Below are positions 10,392 to 29,000 of a stretch of 64,000 nt of DNA, piece after piece. The stretch comes from Paratrimastix pyriformis (Eukaryota; Preaxostyla; Paratrimastigidae), in the NCBI GenBank assembly GCA_027972325.1, contig JAPMOS010000033.1:186001-250000 (forward strand), given 5' to 3'. The position numbers and the translations under genes are program-made. The number at the start of each line of letters is the position of its first letter. Positions within the stretch are counted from its first letter, which is position 1. Below the pieces are notes generated by a model that saw nothing but the letters and a program-made list of their open reading frames with translations, was not told where the DNA came from and ran no database searches.

Positions 10392-12702
10392 ATGAGTTGG
10401 AGGGAGTTGAGAAGTCTGAGGAAGTTTAATGTGCTATCTCCCGACCCTATCGCATATTTTCTGCTAGATTTTTCAAATTCTATGCAAATTTTGGGGTATC
10501 CCTATCAAATTTCTCTTGATGCTTTTCGAACACCAAATTTCGAGCTGATGTCTCATGCGCTCGTTTGGTTGATTAAGCGGTTCGTTTTTTAATCCCCTCC
10601 CCTTGCATCATCGGTTCTTTTATGCCCTTTCAGCTATGATTCACATTTTACTCCTCCTACTGAGGATGCGTCCACTGAACAGGACCGTGTTTTCCTTGTG
10701 CGTGAGACATGTTCTTTCGCTGTCTGCTCTTGGTCGAGAGGAAGCTCATTTTCCTTTTTGAAAATAGCTGAACAAGCTGCGCATTCAACTCAATCCCCAG
10801 AAGCTTTACGGGGCTGATGGGTACTGCGTTCAGGAATTAGTTAAAATTGCCAAGGTTCTCATTGATGCCTCCCATAAGCCCCAGAAGGTCGGCCCTCGTC
10901 TCCTGTTGTGGGAGGCTCACTCCCCCCTTGGTCAACGACCCGCATCATCCCATTCTGGGCTGGGTCTGGGCGTCGTGTGGGTGGGGGGTGGGGGTAGAGC
11001 GAAAGCCAAGAGGAGGCCAGCCCGGCCAAGCTGGTCGAGCCGAAGAACACCCGGCAGCTGGTCTCGGAGATCATCAACGAGGGCGCCGCCCTGAGCGACC
11101 TGCTGGGCCAGGAGCGCGACCTGAAGATGGCCCGGCTGGCGGCCATCGCCCTGCCCATGGAGGTGGACCACATCGAGCGCTTCCTGCAGGAGCGCATCGG
11201 CGAGCTGCAGGCGGACACGAGCCGGCAGCAGGAGCAGCTGAAGCAGCTCGACCAGGACCGGACCGACCTCCAGGCCAAGATCGACAAGAAGCGCCTCGAG
11301 CTCGAGCGGGCACGGACCCGCATGAAGAGCTGGCAGAACGTCAAGTCCGGCCCCTGCCCCTGCCCCCGCCCCTGCCCCCGCCCCGCCCCTGCCCCGCCCC
11401 TGCCCCTGCCCCTGCCCCTCGGTGGCCTCCCCCTCTGCTGCGGCAGGCTCATGATCCCCGTGTGGGCAGGCCGGTGCACATGGAGGAGTACGACAAGCTC
11501 GAGGCCGAGGTGGAGCGGCAGTACCGCCAGTACGTGGAGAAGTTCCGCAACGTGGAGTGGCTCGAGCACGAGCTGGAGCAGTACACCCAGCGCGAGCAGC
11601 TGCGGGTGGACGAGGCCGAGCGGGCCATCAACAAGATGCAGCGGCGCCTCCGCGACCAGCAGGCCAAGCAGGCCGACGAGGATGAGGAGGACGGCTTCCC
11701 CGTCTGCAGCCCACCCCATGCCCACCCCGCCCATCTGCCCATCCCGCCCATCTGCCCGTCCCGCCCATCTGCCCGTCCCGCCAGGTTTTCACTGCCTCTT
11801 CGGCATGCGGCCTCTCACCGGCTCACCCGCTCGCTGTCCTCCCACTAGAGCTTCCCGCGGGGCTCGGCGCCCCCGCAAGGCCCCAGCGAGGACGACGTCT
11901 CCGAGGACGACGCCGGCAGGTCGGCCCCGCCCGCCCCGCCCGCCCGCCCGCCCGCCCCGCCCGCCCGCCCCGCCCGCCCGCCCCGCCTCCCCTCCCCCCT
12001 CCCTCCCTCCCCCCCCCCCCTCCCCCCCTCTCCTCCTCCCCCTCCCTCCCCTCCCCCTCCCTCCCCTCCCCTCCTCCCCCTCCTCTCCCTCCCCCCCCCC
12101 CCCCCCCCCCCACTCATTGCCCCATCCCCATCTTCACGCGGCCCCGGCGGCGCCCGCCCAGCCTGAGCAGCTACGCTCGGAGTGAAGACACCCAGGTCCG
12201 CATGGGCACTGCGCCACACGGCCACCGCCTGTCCCACCCCACACCCACCCCACACCCACCCTGCTCACGGGCCCTTCCGCGCCCCTTCACCTTGGCGGCG
12301 GCAGTCGAACTCGTCCGTGGATCTGGGCGCCCGGCGTCGGATGGGCCGGGGGGCCCACGAGGAGGCCGGCGAGCAGCAGGGCCGACCGGGGCGGCCCCAC
12401 AAGGGGCGCCACCCGCCCGTCGAGCAGGCCACCATGGTCATCGACCAGGACACAGACCCCCAGCCCCCGCCACGCCCCCAGCGCCCCTCGCGCGGTCCGC
12501 CCTCCTGCCACCCGCCTGCCCCTGCCGCCGGCCCGCCGGCCCGCCCGCAGATGCGGCGCTAATCTCGATGCTGGTGCCGTGGTGCGGGCGGTGGGGTTCA
12601 GGGGCCGACCAGCCGCGGGCGGGACGCCCGGGGCGGCGGCCCTTCGAGGAGGAACGGGCTGAGGCCGAGGGGGAAGTCCTCTCCGATGCGGGCGGCTTTT
12701 AG
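10392..12702 (+). CDS. CLUAP1: Intraflagellar transport protein IFT38 (CLUAP1/qilin)
   Basis: Subunit of the IFT-B complex needed to build cilia. ATG 10392-10394. Using GTCTG and GTTCG donors, the N terminus reads MSWRELRNFSNSMQILGYPY, then ISLDAFRTPNFELM and LVWLIKR, close to the animal CLUAP1 calponin-homology-like domain. It continues TEQDRVFLVRETCSFALNKL and LYGADGYCVQELVKIAK, matching the family residue for residue in length. The second half is the coiled coil: LVSEIINEGAALSDLLGQER, LQAKIDKKRLELERARTRM, then, after a C-rich intron, MEEYDKLEAEVERQYRQY. The acidic tail (SEDDVSEDDAG) ends FEEERAEAEGEVLSDAGGF at TAG 12700-12702. About nine exons; those after 12180 are less certain. Introns at 11340-11480 and about 11920-12160 are nearly pure CCCCTGC or CCCTCC repeat. 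Its presence implies a flagellated cell. Confidence 0.93.
11922..12112 (+). repeat. C-rich low-complexity intron of IFT38
   Basis: CCCGCC repeats run into CCCTCC and CCCCT repeats and a final C-run of about 20. The tract lies in the intron that follows the SEDDVSEDDAG exon, with a GTCGG donor. It is strongly C-rich on the sense strand. Confidence 0.8.
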
Positions 12703-13410
12703 GCCCCCTTTGAGGCCCCCTTTGAGGCCCCCTGCCCCCCCGACCCCCTGTGGATTCTCCTTCCTTCCCCCCCTCCTCCCCCCTCCTCCCCCCCCTCTCT
12801 GGGCGAGGGACCCTTATCGGGACGGGCGGGCTTTGCTGGTGGAGGGAGGCCGGTGGCGCGGTGGCTCGTGGAGAAAAACCGCCTTGCCGCCCCTTCCCCC
12901 CCCCCCACCCCCACCCCCCCTTCCTGTCTCGCGCCTATCGTCTTCCCGCACGTCGTCTCAGCCCCAAGAGCTCCCTCACCTTCCCTCGCTGCACATTCGG
13001 ACCAATCCTGCGCCCCGGGGGCATGGCGGGTGGGCGGGTCGCTGCCCATTCGGGTCAGTGTGGTGCACGGCTCGTCCTTTCGGGAGGGGTCGCCCACGCC
13101 GCGCAAAGATCAGCATCAGACACCACGGAACTTGGAGGGAAGGGAAGGGAAGGGAGGGAGAGGGATTGGGCCCCTCAGCATCACCACAGGCCCAGGCATC
13201 CACAACAAAAAACAGTGGATCCCAGGGGCCACCTGAAAAAACACCGGGGATGGTTGGGCGGGGGCGGGGCGGGGGCGGGGCGGGGGTGGGGTGAGGGGTG
13301 GTGGGTTGGTGGCTGTCTGGCCACGTGGCCCGGGTCTCTCGCGGCGCGCCGGCCACGGCCATCCCCAGGCCGAGTCGCACGGCCGCGGGTGGGCGCGGGT
13401 GAGGGGGCGC
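12703..13410. other. Convergent intergenic region
   Basis: About 700 bp between the stops of IFT38 (plus) and CWC21 (minus). Immediately after the IFT38 stop there are three copies of an 11-bp unit (AGGCCCCCTTT-like), followed by C-rich tracts; near 13260-13290 there is a GGGGCGGGGC tract. Long GC-rich ORFs cross it on both strands, but none shows coding texture. Nothing else is recognisable. Confidence 0.5.
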
Positions 13411-14642
13411 CTAGTGGCGCGGGGGGGAGCGGCGGGGGGAGGGCGACCGGCTGGAAGAGGAGCCGGACGAGGAGGACCGCGACCGGGACCGCGACTGCGA
13501 CCGGCTGGCCGAACGGGCCGCCCGGTGGGGCGGGGAGCGCCTTGGAGGCGACCGGCGGGCCGGGGATCGGGCCGGGGAGTGGGGGCGTGAGTTCGACCGG
13601 GGGCGGGGCGAGGGGGAGTGTCGGCCGTGGCTGCGGCTGCGGCCCCTCGAGGGCGAGCGGTCCTCGCGGGCGCGGCGGCGCTCCGAGGTGCGCTCCTCCT
13701 TCTCGTGGGCGAGCTCCTCCTCCCGCTTGCGCCGGTCGGCGTCGGCCCGGTCGGGTGCCGACGGCTCGGCCAGCCGGGACTCGCGCCGGTGCATGGCCTC
13801 CTGGTGCCGCTCCTGCTCCCGCAGGACCCGCTCCCGCTCGGCAGGGTCCCGAGGGTCGGCGCGGCTGCGCTTCTCCCTGCGCGCCAAGCGGTGCCCATGA
13901 GATGAGGCGGCGGATGGGGGGGCAGCCGGACGGACCGTTCCTCGTCCCGAGGGTCCGCACGGGCCGGTGCGGCCTCCTCGCGATCGCGCTGGTGCTTCTT
14001 CTCCTTGACCGCGGGGGCCGCGGGGGCCGCGGGGGCCTCCTCGGGCGGCAGGCCGGCCTTGATGCGCTCCCGGCGGGCGCGGTCCTTCTTGTCCTGGTCA
14101 ATGTGCAGGGCCTCGTACAAGCGCTGGTTCTCCTCCTCCTTCAGGTCCCGCTCGAAGGGGGCATCTTCCTTGCTGTGGCACAAATTGGGTGATGCACACA
14201 CCGCGGCAGGGCGAGCAGCCAGACCTCAGGGGGGTGGCGCTCGCCTTGGCGAGGAGCTTTTGGCGGAGAGAGCTAATCTTCTGTTTAATCAACTCCTCCG
14301 AGTGACTAGGGAAGTGGTGAAGGAGTGTCCACCAAACGAAGAGGCGAGGCAAACCCTTCGCTTCTCAGTTTTTCTTCGATGCCGAGCAATTCTGCCTCGA
14401 TTTTCCGCTTTCGCTCGTGTTCCAGAAGCTCCACACTAGTACGGCGGAGTTGTGACTGCAGAACGTCCAATTCAGTTTCCTTCTTTGGCTGCTCCATCAC
14501 ACGAATGCGAGTCACATGAGCAAAGTTGCGCTGGACAAAGCCGTTGGTTCCACTACCACGGGGAGTGAGCAAGCCTACCGTAATGATTAACCACTCGAGA
14601 AACGAGGCGGGAAAAGGTCGGACCAACACCGTTATAAGCCAT
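13411..14642 (-). CDS. CWC21: CWC21/SRRM2 (SRm300)-type spliceosome protein with RS tail
   Basis: Spliceosome component that sits near the catalytic centre. ATG 14640-14642 gives MAYNGVG, and a GTCCG donor with a TAG acceptor joins it in phase to LLTPRGSGTNGFVQRNF, the invariant N-terminal motif of CWC21 and SRRM2. The cwf21 domain follows: LLEHERKRKIEAELLGIEEK, then EELIKQKISSLRQKLLAK. A further exon begins DAPFERDLKEEENQRLYEAL. The last exon (13887-13411) is rich in Arg-Glu and then Arg-Ser dipeptides (SPSRGRSRSHGR; SRSQSRSRSRSSSSG), ending SPRRSPPRH at TAG 13411-13413. The RS tail is much shorter than in vertebrate SRRM2. The first exons are AT-rich, the RS exon GC-rich. Introns in the middle are approximate. 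Confidence 0.9.
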
Positions 14643-15082
14643 TGAGTTGTTTGCCTGCTATTTGATGGGTAAGACTCCCCGGTGTGCCAGTCAGAAATTC
14701 AAACGAACTTGCACAGCCCGGACTGTTCAAGGAGTGACCAAAAAGATCAAGGGGTGGGTCGCTCTTCGCTCACTTGCTCATTTGGGGCGGACTCCGAGAT
14801 TCTGGTGTTTGGGCATAACCATCCAAATAACAATTGAATTCACACCTATTTCTGGATGGTGCGTTCGTGTGAATGTTAACCGAAAATATATACATCCATT
14901 CACTCACCCACTCCTCACTCCCAGCGCCCTTTTTTGATTAGAAACGCGTTTCCTTCTTCTCTGGCAAATTCCAAGTCCTTCGCGCCTTCCCGGAGACAGC
15001 CTCTTACGAACTCGGGCAACTTGACAAGCAGGCACCCAAAAAAAAAAAGCAACCGAAATTTTCCACATTTTCCCACGAGCTC
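14643..15082. other. Divergent intergenic region
   Basis: 440 bp between the divergent starts of CWC21 (minus) and the His-rich protein (plus). AT-rich, with a TATA-like AAAATATATACA at about 14883-14894. A poly-A tract near 15040 precedes the downstream ATG. No gene is recognisable; probably promoter DNA for both neighbours. Confidence 0.5.
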
Positions 15083-15671
15083 ATGTACAGATCCAACTAC
15101 CGCGACGCTGATCGAGACTCCCATGGACATTACGAGCACGAGCACGGACATGAACACCACGAACATCACAGCCACTATCATTATGAGCCACCCCCGGCTC
15201 ACGAGCACCATATTGCAGTGGTTGACTCTCGTGAATTCGAGAAAGTTCAGAAAGCAACTGTCCGTTCGGGACGTCATGCCCGAACATTCGATGTTGATGT
15301 TGTTCCACAGGACCGGCCAGTCGCACCCGAATCAGAGGCGATTCGCAGCCGGCGTGTGGCCCTCGAAGAAAAAGCCCGAGCCTGGCAACTGACTCTGGTC
15401 CGCAATTTCTCTTTTCGTGCTTTCTGATGAGACGTCCTTCAGTACCCCCCGGCACCCCCCGCAGTGAGACTTCATTCACTCCGGGTCTCTGCCTTTCTCC
15501 TTTTCTTTTTTGTAGGGGGACGTTGACGACTACGAGGATGAGGCACGAGAGGAAGCCGGTGAGCGCCCCATCTCGCCGACCACCCTGCAATCCATCCGGG
15601 AGCTGCGGGCGCAGGCCATCGCCCAACTCCAAGCCTCGATTCATGGGGGAGGAAGAGGCATCGGCCGGTGA
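15083..15671 (+). CDS. His-rich small protein (unknown)
   Basis: I do not recognise a family. Two exons. The first (ATG 15083) encodes MYRSNYRDADRDSHG, then an unusual HxHxE-rich stretch (HYEHEHGHEHHEHHSHYHYE, about residues 16-35) that could bind metal ions. It continues VVDSREFEKVQKATVRSG and ends WQLTL before a GTCCG donor near 15402. The second exon, after a TTTTTTGTAG acceptor near 15514, encodes GDVDDYEDEAREEAGERPIS and a short helix (LQSIRELRAQAIAQLQASI), ending GRGIGR at TGA 15669-15671. The total is about 155 residues, with no signal peptide or membrane segment. It is convergent with the CAF-1 gene, 128 bp between stops. Confidence 0.65.
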
Positions 15672-15799
15672 ACGGCTTCTTTGTGTACAGTGAAGTGGAG
15701 AGAAGAAGGAAACGGCGAACGAGGCGGGGTTCCAAGCCCCGCCTCCCGCGCGTCCCAGACAAGAACAACGTTGTGAAAAATCAAAAACACTATCCCCGA

Positions 15800-22348
<6,549 letters not shown>

Positions 22349-22478
22349 CAAAAGAAGAAGGTTCTCGGCCCGCGCAAATTGAACCTGACTTTGAAAAATT
22401 GAAGACGGGTGCTTCCCAGGGCAAGCAATTTATCCCTTCCCGGTCACGACAGCGGCCGGCAAAGTTGACTGCCCGGCT

Positions 22479-22964
22479 ATGAGTGATGCTGCCGAGGCAC
22501 ATTATCAAGACGCTTTAACTTTGCTAAATTCGCCAGAGGCAACAGAAGATGATGTCGCCCAGGCGATCGGGCTCCTCTCGAAGGCCATTTTCCTGGCCCC
22601 TAAGGTTCAGAAGTATTACATTCATCGAGGGAAAGCGTATTTTGGGTGTTGCGACATCAAATCTGCCATTTCAAATTATCGAAGGGGTCCGTGGTTTCTC
22701 ATCCCCACTCCTCATGCCTCGTTCGCACACGCACCACAGCGTACGTGCTGAATCCATCGCCCGAGCTGGCCGAGAGTATCGGTGCACTGCTAAATTGCCA
22801 GGGGCAGCTGCTGATGCGGATGGGGCAGCTTGCCGAGGCGGACCACTGGCTGGAGGAGGCCTGCGAGATGGTCAGGTCCAACCCCACCTTCTGGGCGGAC
22901 AGGTCCGTGCCCCTCTCCCATCCCCCAGGTGGGCCCCCCCAAGCAGGTGGTCAGGCTGTCGGTG

Positions 22965-22997
<33 letters not shown>

Positions 22998-25288
22998 ACC
23001 ACCACCACCACACCACCACCCGCCCCGGCGCGCAACAGGGCCTCGTGCGCCATGCGGATGGAGGAATGGCTCACGGCCCTGCACATGCTCGAGCAGACCA
23101 TGGCCGTGGCCGGTCCCTCGGCCCCCCTGCACATGCTCTGCGCAGTCAGCCAGAAGGCCATGGGCAATGTCTGCCCGCCCCCGGTAGCCCCAGTCATGGT
23201 CACTTCATCCTCGATGCAGGTTGCGGCCGGCCTGAAGCACGCCGAGAGCGCCCTGGCCCTGGTACCCGACTACCCCGGGGCTCTGGCCTACGTCCACGAA
23301 ACTCAGGTCGGTGCGGGGGATGGAGCAGGATCGGGGAGGGCGCTGCTGTTGTGTGACAGCATCCGCTCAGATGCCTCTCCACTTGGGGGGCCACGGCAGG
23401 ACACGGTGGGCAAGATCCGCATGGCCGCCACCGACCAGGTGCTCCGAGGTCTGCCGCGCTTCCCGCAATGCGAGGTTCCCTCAATGGCGGCCTCCCCTCG
23501 CCCCAGGCAAGCCTACCGACGGGGCCAATGTCCTCCTGGCCGCCCTCGCCGTCGCCCCGAATAGCGTCGAGCTCCGTTGCAAACGGTCTACCCCCCTCCC
23601 CTGCTTGCCCAGCATCCCAAAAATCAAATGGAGTCACCGCGTTCAACCGACTTGCACAGCCGGCTTACTTCAGGGACCCCCGCCAGAAATTTTTGGCGCC
23701 TCGCCTATTGAGGGGCGGCCGCGTGTGTTCGGCACGCGTGGGTGCATCTCAGCAGCCCGCACCAGATATCGATAGCTCGCTGTCAGGCGGCACCATACTT
23801 GAGAAATATTCGACGACAACAACATTATGGGACACACACACACACACAAAAAAAAAAGACGAATCCATAGCTTCATGCGGTGGTGGTGATCGATTTTGTT
23901 TTTTGGTTCGTTTCAGTGCGGCGCTGCTGCGGCTGGGGGGCCACTTCGAAGATGCGCTGGTGGAGCTGGAGGCCCTGCTGCCCACCGTCACGGGGCAGCA
24001 CCGGGAGATGGTCCGGCGCCAGATGGCCCTGGCCTACAACGACAGGGGCCTGGCCCGGTTCAGGTCCGGCGGCCCTTTCGCCCCCCCGCCGCCCTCCTGA
24101 TCTGCTCGCCCCTCCCCGCCTCCAGCCAGGGGGACTTCACCGCGAGCCTGGGGGCCTTCAACATGGCCATCGAGGCCTGCCCCGAGCTGCCCCTGATCTT
24201 CGCCAACCGGGGCGGTCCGTCCCAGCCTACCTGCCCCCCCGCTTCTTGGCTATTGGTGACGCTGACGCGTCCGCCGGGGTTGTGTGGGGCGCCCTCACCA
24301 GACTGCTACCGGGAGAAGGGTGAGATCCAGTTCGCCATGTCCGACTACCAGCAGGCCCTCGCCCTCCGGTCCGTCGGCCCATGGGTTCGCGCCCCACCTC
24401 ATCCACTGCCTCCACCCCCCGGGCTGTTCGACGCAGGCCCGACGACAGGCACACCCTCCTCAGGCTGGCACTGGTCTACGACGCTCTGGGCACCCAGGTC
24501 CGCTCCCCCCCCTCCCCCCCCCCCCCCCGCTATCATCGCAAGACTCGTGCGCCCCTCCGCTCCACTTATTCTCCCCTCCTGTTTCCACACGCACGCAGTT
24601 TTTCAACAGCGGCAACTTCGAGCGCGCCATGGAGGAGTTCACGAAGGTCTGTCGTTCTCCCTCCCTCCGGCTCCGGCCCTGGGCGGCGGCCCCGGGGCAG
24701 CGGGTTCTCATCGCGCCAGTCCACCTGCTCCTCCCAACGCCCCAAAATAAAAGGCCGTCGAGTGCGCGCCCGACGTAGCGCCCTACCGGCAGCACCGCGC
24801 CGAGGCCGCCCTCCGGGTGGAGGTCCGTCTTGCCCCTCCTTCGTTCTCCTGCCTGCCTGCCCGCCCGCTCTTTGCTCATCCGTGGCTCCTGCCCCATCTC
24901 GGTGGGTGCAGGACTTTGGGATGGCGTTCGAGGACTACCGGGCCATGATCAGCATCGACCCCGAAAACCCGGTCCGGACGCCTGCCCCATCCGCCTCCGC
25001 CTCGTTGCCGCCGCCGCCACCACGGCCACGACCACTCCGCAAGGCGCTCACCATGCGGAACCCGACCACCTCCGCCCTGCCCGTGTGGCGCGCCGGCAGA
25101 TCGCCCGAGATCGACTGAGCCACCTCACGCGGGAGGTGCCCCCAAGCGCGCCCTCCTCCGAACCCCCGCGGTCGGGGACGGGGGGATCTGCCGCCTCCGC
25201 CTCCAGGAGGACCCGGGCCGCGTCACAAGGTCTTCCGCAGTTGTGCCTGCGCCGTACCCTCGGCCCGGACCCTCTGAACACCATTGTG

Positions 25289-25353
<65 letters not shown>

Positions 25354-25998
25354 CTCACATCATCCTATGGATGTTGCTCCCTCCCAGGGCCAGTCCGCGC
25401 CCCCGCGCCGGGCCAGGCGCCGCCGCCGCTGGACGCCGAGTGGGTCCGGCCCGCAAGCGAGGCGGCCCCCACGGCGGCGCCCGAGGAAGAGCCCCGGCCG
25501 GACTACTACCAGCGGAGCCACATGTACCGACAGGCCGCCGACCTGCTGGCCCGCACCCGGCTGCCCCTGGCCGAGACGGGCCTCCGCAAGCCCATCCCCA
25601 GCCTGGGCCACGCGGCCCCCCGCCGCTCCTTCGAGATGGCCGCCCTCGGGGCCCGCAAGGGCACTGACAGCCGCTCTCCGGCCCAGAGTACGACCGGGCC
25701 TGGACGGCAGGCCTCTCCAGTGGTGGTGGTCCACGAGGAGCCCGGCGGGCGCGACCGGGCCGCCCTGAGGGCCGAGGAGGCGGCCGCGGCGGCCCAGGGG
25801 GAGGGGAAGGCCGACGAGACCCACCTGCCCTCCATCCGCATGGCCCGGCGCGTCTCGGCTGCCAAGGACGCCACCACACGCGCCCTGACCCTGATCCAAA
25901 CGGGCGAGCGGCTCGGACCACTGAGACCCCGCGCCATCTCGCCCACTTGCATCAGCGGAACCTCACTTCTGCCCCGCCCTCTGGGTCCTCCCACTTGA
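22479..25998 (+). CDS. TTC16: Tetratricopeptide-repeat protein, TTC16-like
   Basis: TPR scaffold resembling animal TTC16, a cilium- and testis-associated protein. ATG 22479 starts MSDAAEAHYQDALTLL. The first TPRs read AIGLLSKAIFLAPKVQKYYI and RGKAYFGCCDIKSAISNYRR, then LAESIGALLNCQGQLLMRMG. Middle exons carry LTALHMLEQTMAVAGPS and AESALALVPDYPGALAYV. The best match is RRQMALAYNDRGLARFRQGD, FANRGDCYREKGEIQFAMSD, YQQALAL, FFNSGNFERAMEEFTKAVEC and FGMAFEDYRAMISIDPENP, in the same order as TTC16. The last exon (about 25385-25998) is a basic/Ala-rich tail (YYQRSHMYRQAADLLART; RMARRVSAAKDATTRALTLI). About fourteen short exons with GTCCG-type donors. Several introns carry C-runs, and one a long (GT)n. 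TGA at 25996-25998. It is divergent from CAF-1, 130 bp apart. Confidence 0.8.
25290..25349 (+). repeat. (GT)n dinucleotide repeat in TTC16-like intron
   Basis: About 29 GT units between the tetratricopeptide exons and the C-terminal exon. It offers dozens of overlapping GT dinucleotides just upstream of the acceptor near 25386. Confidence 0.9.
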
Positions 25999-26098
25999 CC
26001 ACCGAGGGCCGAGGGGTTGTCTTTCACTTTCTCCATTCTCACCACGACCGTCGACGCGAGGATGGAATTTGGCAAGGGGCACCTCCGACTGTCCCCGC

Positions 26099-29000
26099 AT
26101 GTTGGCGGCTGCCCTTTTCTTCGTGTTTTTTCTCCTTCCCGTCAATGCCACCGAGTTCACCCAGACACTAGCCTTTTTCCAATGGGAACAAGCGCCATTA
26201 TTGGAATCTTCATCGCAATATTTCTGGTATATCCGAGAAATGCGCCTGAATGAGTCGCACATCTCCGTGGAGATTTGTCGGGGGCTTTCACAATCGCACC
26301 CTTCCGACTTCTTCTATTGGCTTGCGGTCCCAGGGAACGTTATCGGAGATTTCAAAGTTTGGAAACAGGGGGAAGATGGGGGCACCCTCCCGAACCGACT
26401 CGCGCTCATCTCCAACAAGGTTGTCTATTACGGCGTCCTGCAGCCGTCTGCCGATCTGTCGACAATCGAAACGATCCGCATCTGGCCCGTGGGCAAGGCC
26501 CCCACCCCGACGGCCGCGATTCACCCGGGGCATCTCACCCCGGACGGGCAGGCTTTGTACTGGCTCCAGAGCGATTCGGCCGACCCCACCAATGGCACCC
26601 TCCTTTGGCTGGATGGCCTCGGAGCCGACCGCCCCATGGCGGAGCCCCGGCGGGCCCGGGTGGATCTGCTGGGGGCGGAGCAGCTCGAGGCGGCCCAGTG
26701 GGACCCCCACCGGCAGACCCTGTGCGTCCTCTCGCTCCTTCGCATCCGGGCCTTCGCCCTCGACCTGGCCATGGCTGGCTCGGCCTCGCTGAGTCTCGTG
26801 GCCGAGCTGACCTTCCCCCAGCCCCAGGCGGACATGGGCGATGCGACCCGGGTCAGCTTCGCACTGGGCACCCGCCGGCTGGTCTTCGCCACCTGCTGGG
26901 AGGAGGACTACGTGTACTACGGGACCCTGGGCACCTGGGACGGGCAGGCCCTGCGCATCTTCGATACGGACGTGCGCCGGTTCTCCCAGCTGCAGGAGAC
27001 GGCCGGCCGGCCGGACGACTTCATGGGGGCCACGGACGACCCCGAGGTGTCCCGCCTCTACCGGATCATCTTCCACGAGGCCCGCCCCGAGCCGCACACC
27101 CTCTGGAGAGACATCAACTACCCCAAGTCCTGTCCGGCCTGCATCCTCTCCATTCTCCCTCCCACAGCGGTCTTCCCCCTGCCCCATGACCTCATCAGCG
27201 CCACCTCCCGTCCGCCGTTCTGGGACTGCCTGTGTGTGCCTGTGTGCCTGTGTGCCTGTGTACCTGTGTGCCTGTGTGCCTGTGTACCTGTGTGTGGATG
27301 GGTGTGGGTGTGTGCGTGCGCACGCGCAGTCCTGCAGGGGGCCGAGCCGGGCCAGTGGGTGCTGTTCCGGTACCGGTACCCCCTGTACCGGCTCGACCCG
27401 GGCAACTTCGCCTGGGACCAGGCGCCCATGCCGGGCATGGTGGCCCCCCTGGCCCCCGTCACGGGCTGCGACTACCGCGAAGACGGTCGGGCCATCCCCT
27501 TCCACCTTCCGCCCCCCTCCTCCTCGCCGTTGGCAGCCCCTCCACCATTCCGCTCCGCCCTGTCCTGCAATGTCCTGCCCGCCCGCAGATAGTTTCTACA
27601 CGATCTGCGCCCAGACCAGCTTCCTACAGCCGGGCTCGCTGTGCGCCTACGGGGGCGTCTCGGTGGCCAACAAGGGCGGGGTCAACGTGATAGCGCCACC
27701 CAATAGCATCGTCGACCTGATCACCGCCGACCCGGCCGCGGCCCTGATCCTCTTCCACTACCGCAGCCCCGCGGGCGCCCTGATGGTGGTGCTCTTCCAG
27801 TACCTCTACAAGCGCCCCGCCGCCTCCCCGGTCCGCCCGCATGCCCCTTGCCCCTTGCCCCTTGCCCCTTGCCCCTTGCCCCTTGCCCCCCTCTTTCAAA
27901 ACCCCTGTCATGTCGGCCTCTGGTTGCCCACAGTACGGCATGGACCGGATGTGGGAATTCCCCGAGGTACCCCTGCCGCTGCCGGGGGGCCTGCAGGCCG
28001 ACGTGAGCCTGACCTGGTTCCTGCAGGGCGAGCCGCTGGTGACGCTGTGCCGCCTCTCGGCCACCAACGGAACGGCCTTCCTCGAGGTGGCCCGCCTGGC
28101 GGGCAACGGGACCTGGGCCGCCCAGCTGTACGCCCACCCGCTGCCCCTGCCCGCCGGGGCCCAGACGCGCATGTTCGCCCCTGTGCCGCAGTGCCTGGGC
28201 CGGCGCTGCCTGCTGCCCATCTGGCTGGCGGGCGGGGCCGGGGCCCAGATCCTCGAGGTGACCTTCGGCCCGCCCGGCGAGCGGCCCGCGATGACCCGCT
28301 GGGACCCGGCCGTGGCGGCGGAGCTGCTGGACAGCCCCGGCGCGCGCTGGTACACCTCGTGCCTGGCATACCCGGCCCTCACGGCCGCGGCCAGCAACGC
28401 CACCTCGGTGCCCTGGGTGATCCTGGTCGCGGGCTCCGACGATCCCACGGCCCCGTCGATCGAGGCGCATGTGCTGGTCAGCATCGCCAACCGGACGGCC
28501 GCCGAGCGGCTGGCCGGTTGGACGGTCGCGAACAAGCGCCCCTGGGCCCGGGCCGGGTCCCCGTCGGGGTCGCAGTTCTACTTCCTGGCGGCCAAGGGGA
28601 TGGTCTGGGTGGAGGCCCTCTTCTGGGCCCTGCCCGGGGGCGCCTTCGTCTGGCGGCCCCTGCAGAAGGCCACCCTCCTCTGGCTGGACACGCTCGAGCA
28701 GCCCATCAACTGCATGGCCCAGACCAACCTCACCTTCACCCAGACCACCGAGTCGTGGCCCTGCGATCTGCTCAGCCCCGTCCTGCTGCCCTCCGCGGCC
28801 GGCCCCCGCCGCGACGCGTACGCCCTGTTCGACTGGAGCCAGGGCCGCGCCGCGCTGCTGCCCCTCGCCGGTGCCGTGCTGCCGGCCGGCCTGCCCACCT
28901 CCTTCGAGCTGCCCTTCCCGTTCCCCGCCAGCTGCAACATGCGCATCTTCTACGCGCCCGGCCTGCTACCCGTCTGCCCGGCCGACACGACGGGCAGCGA

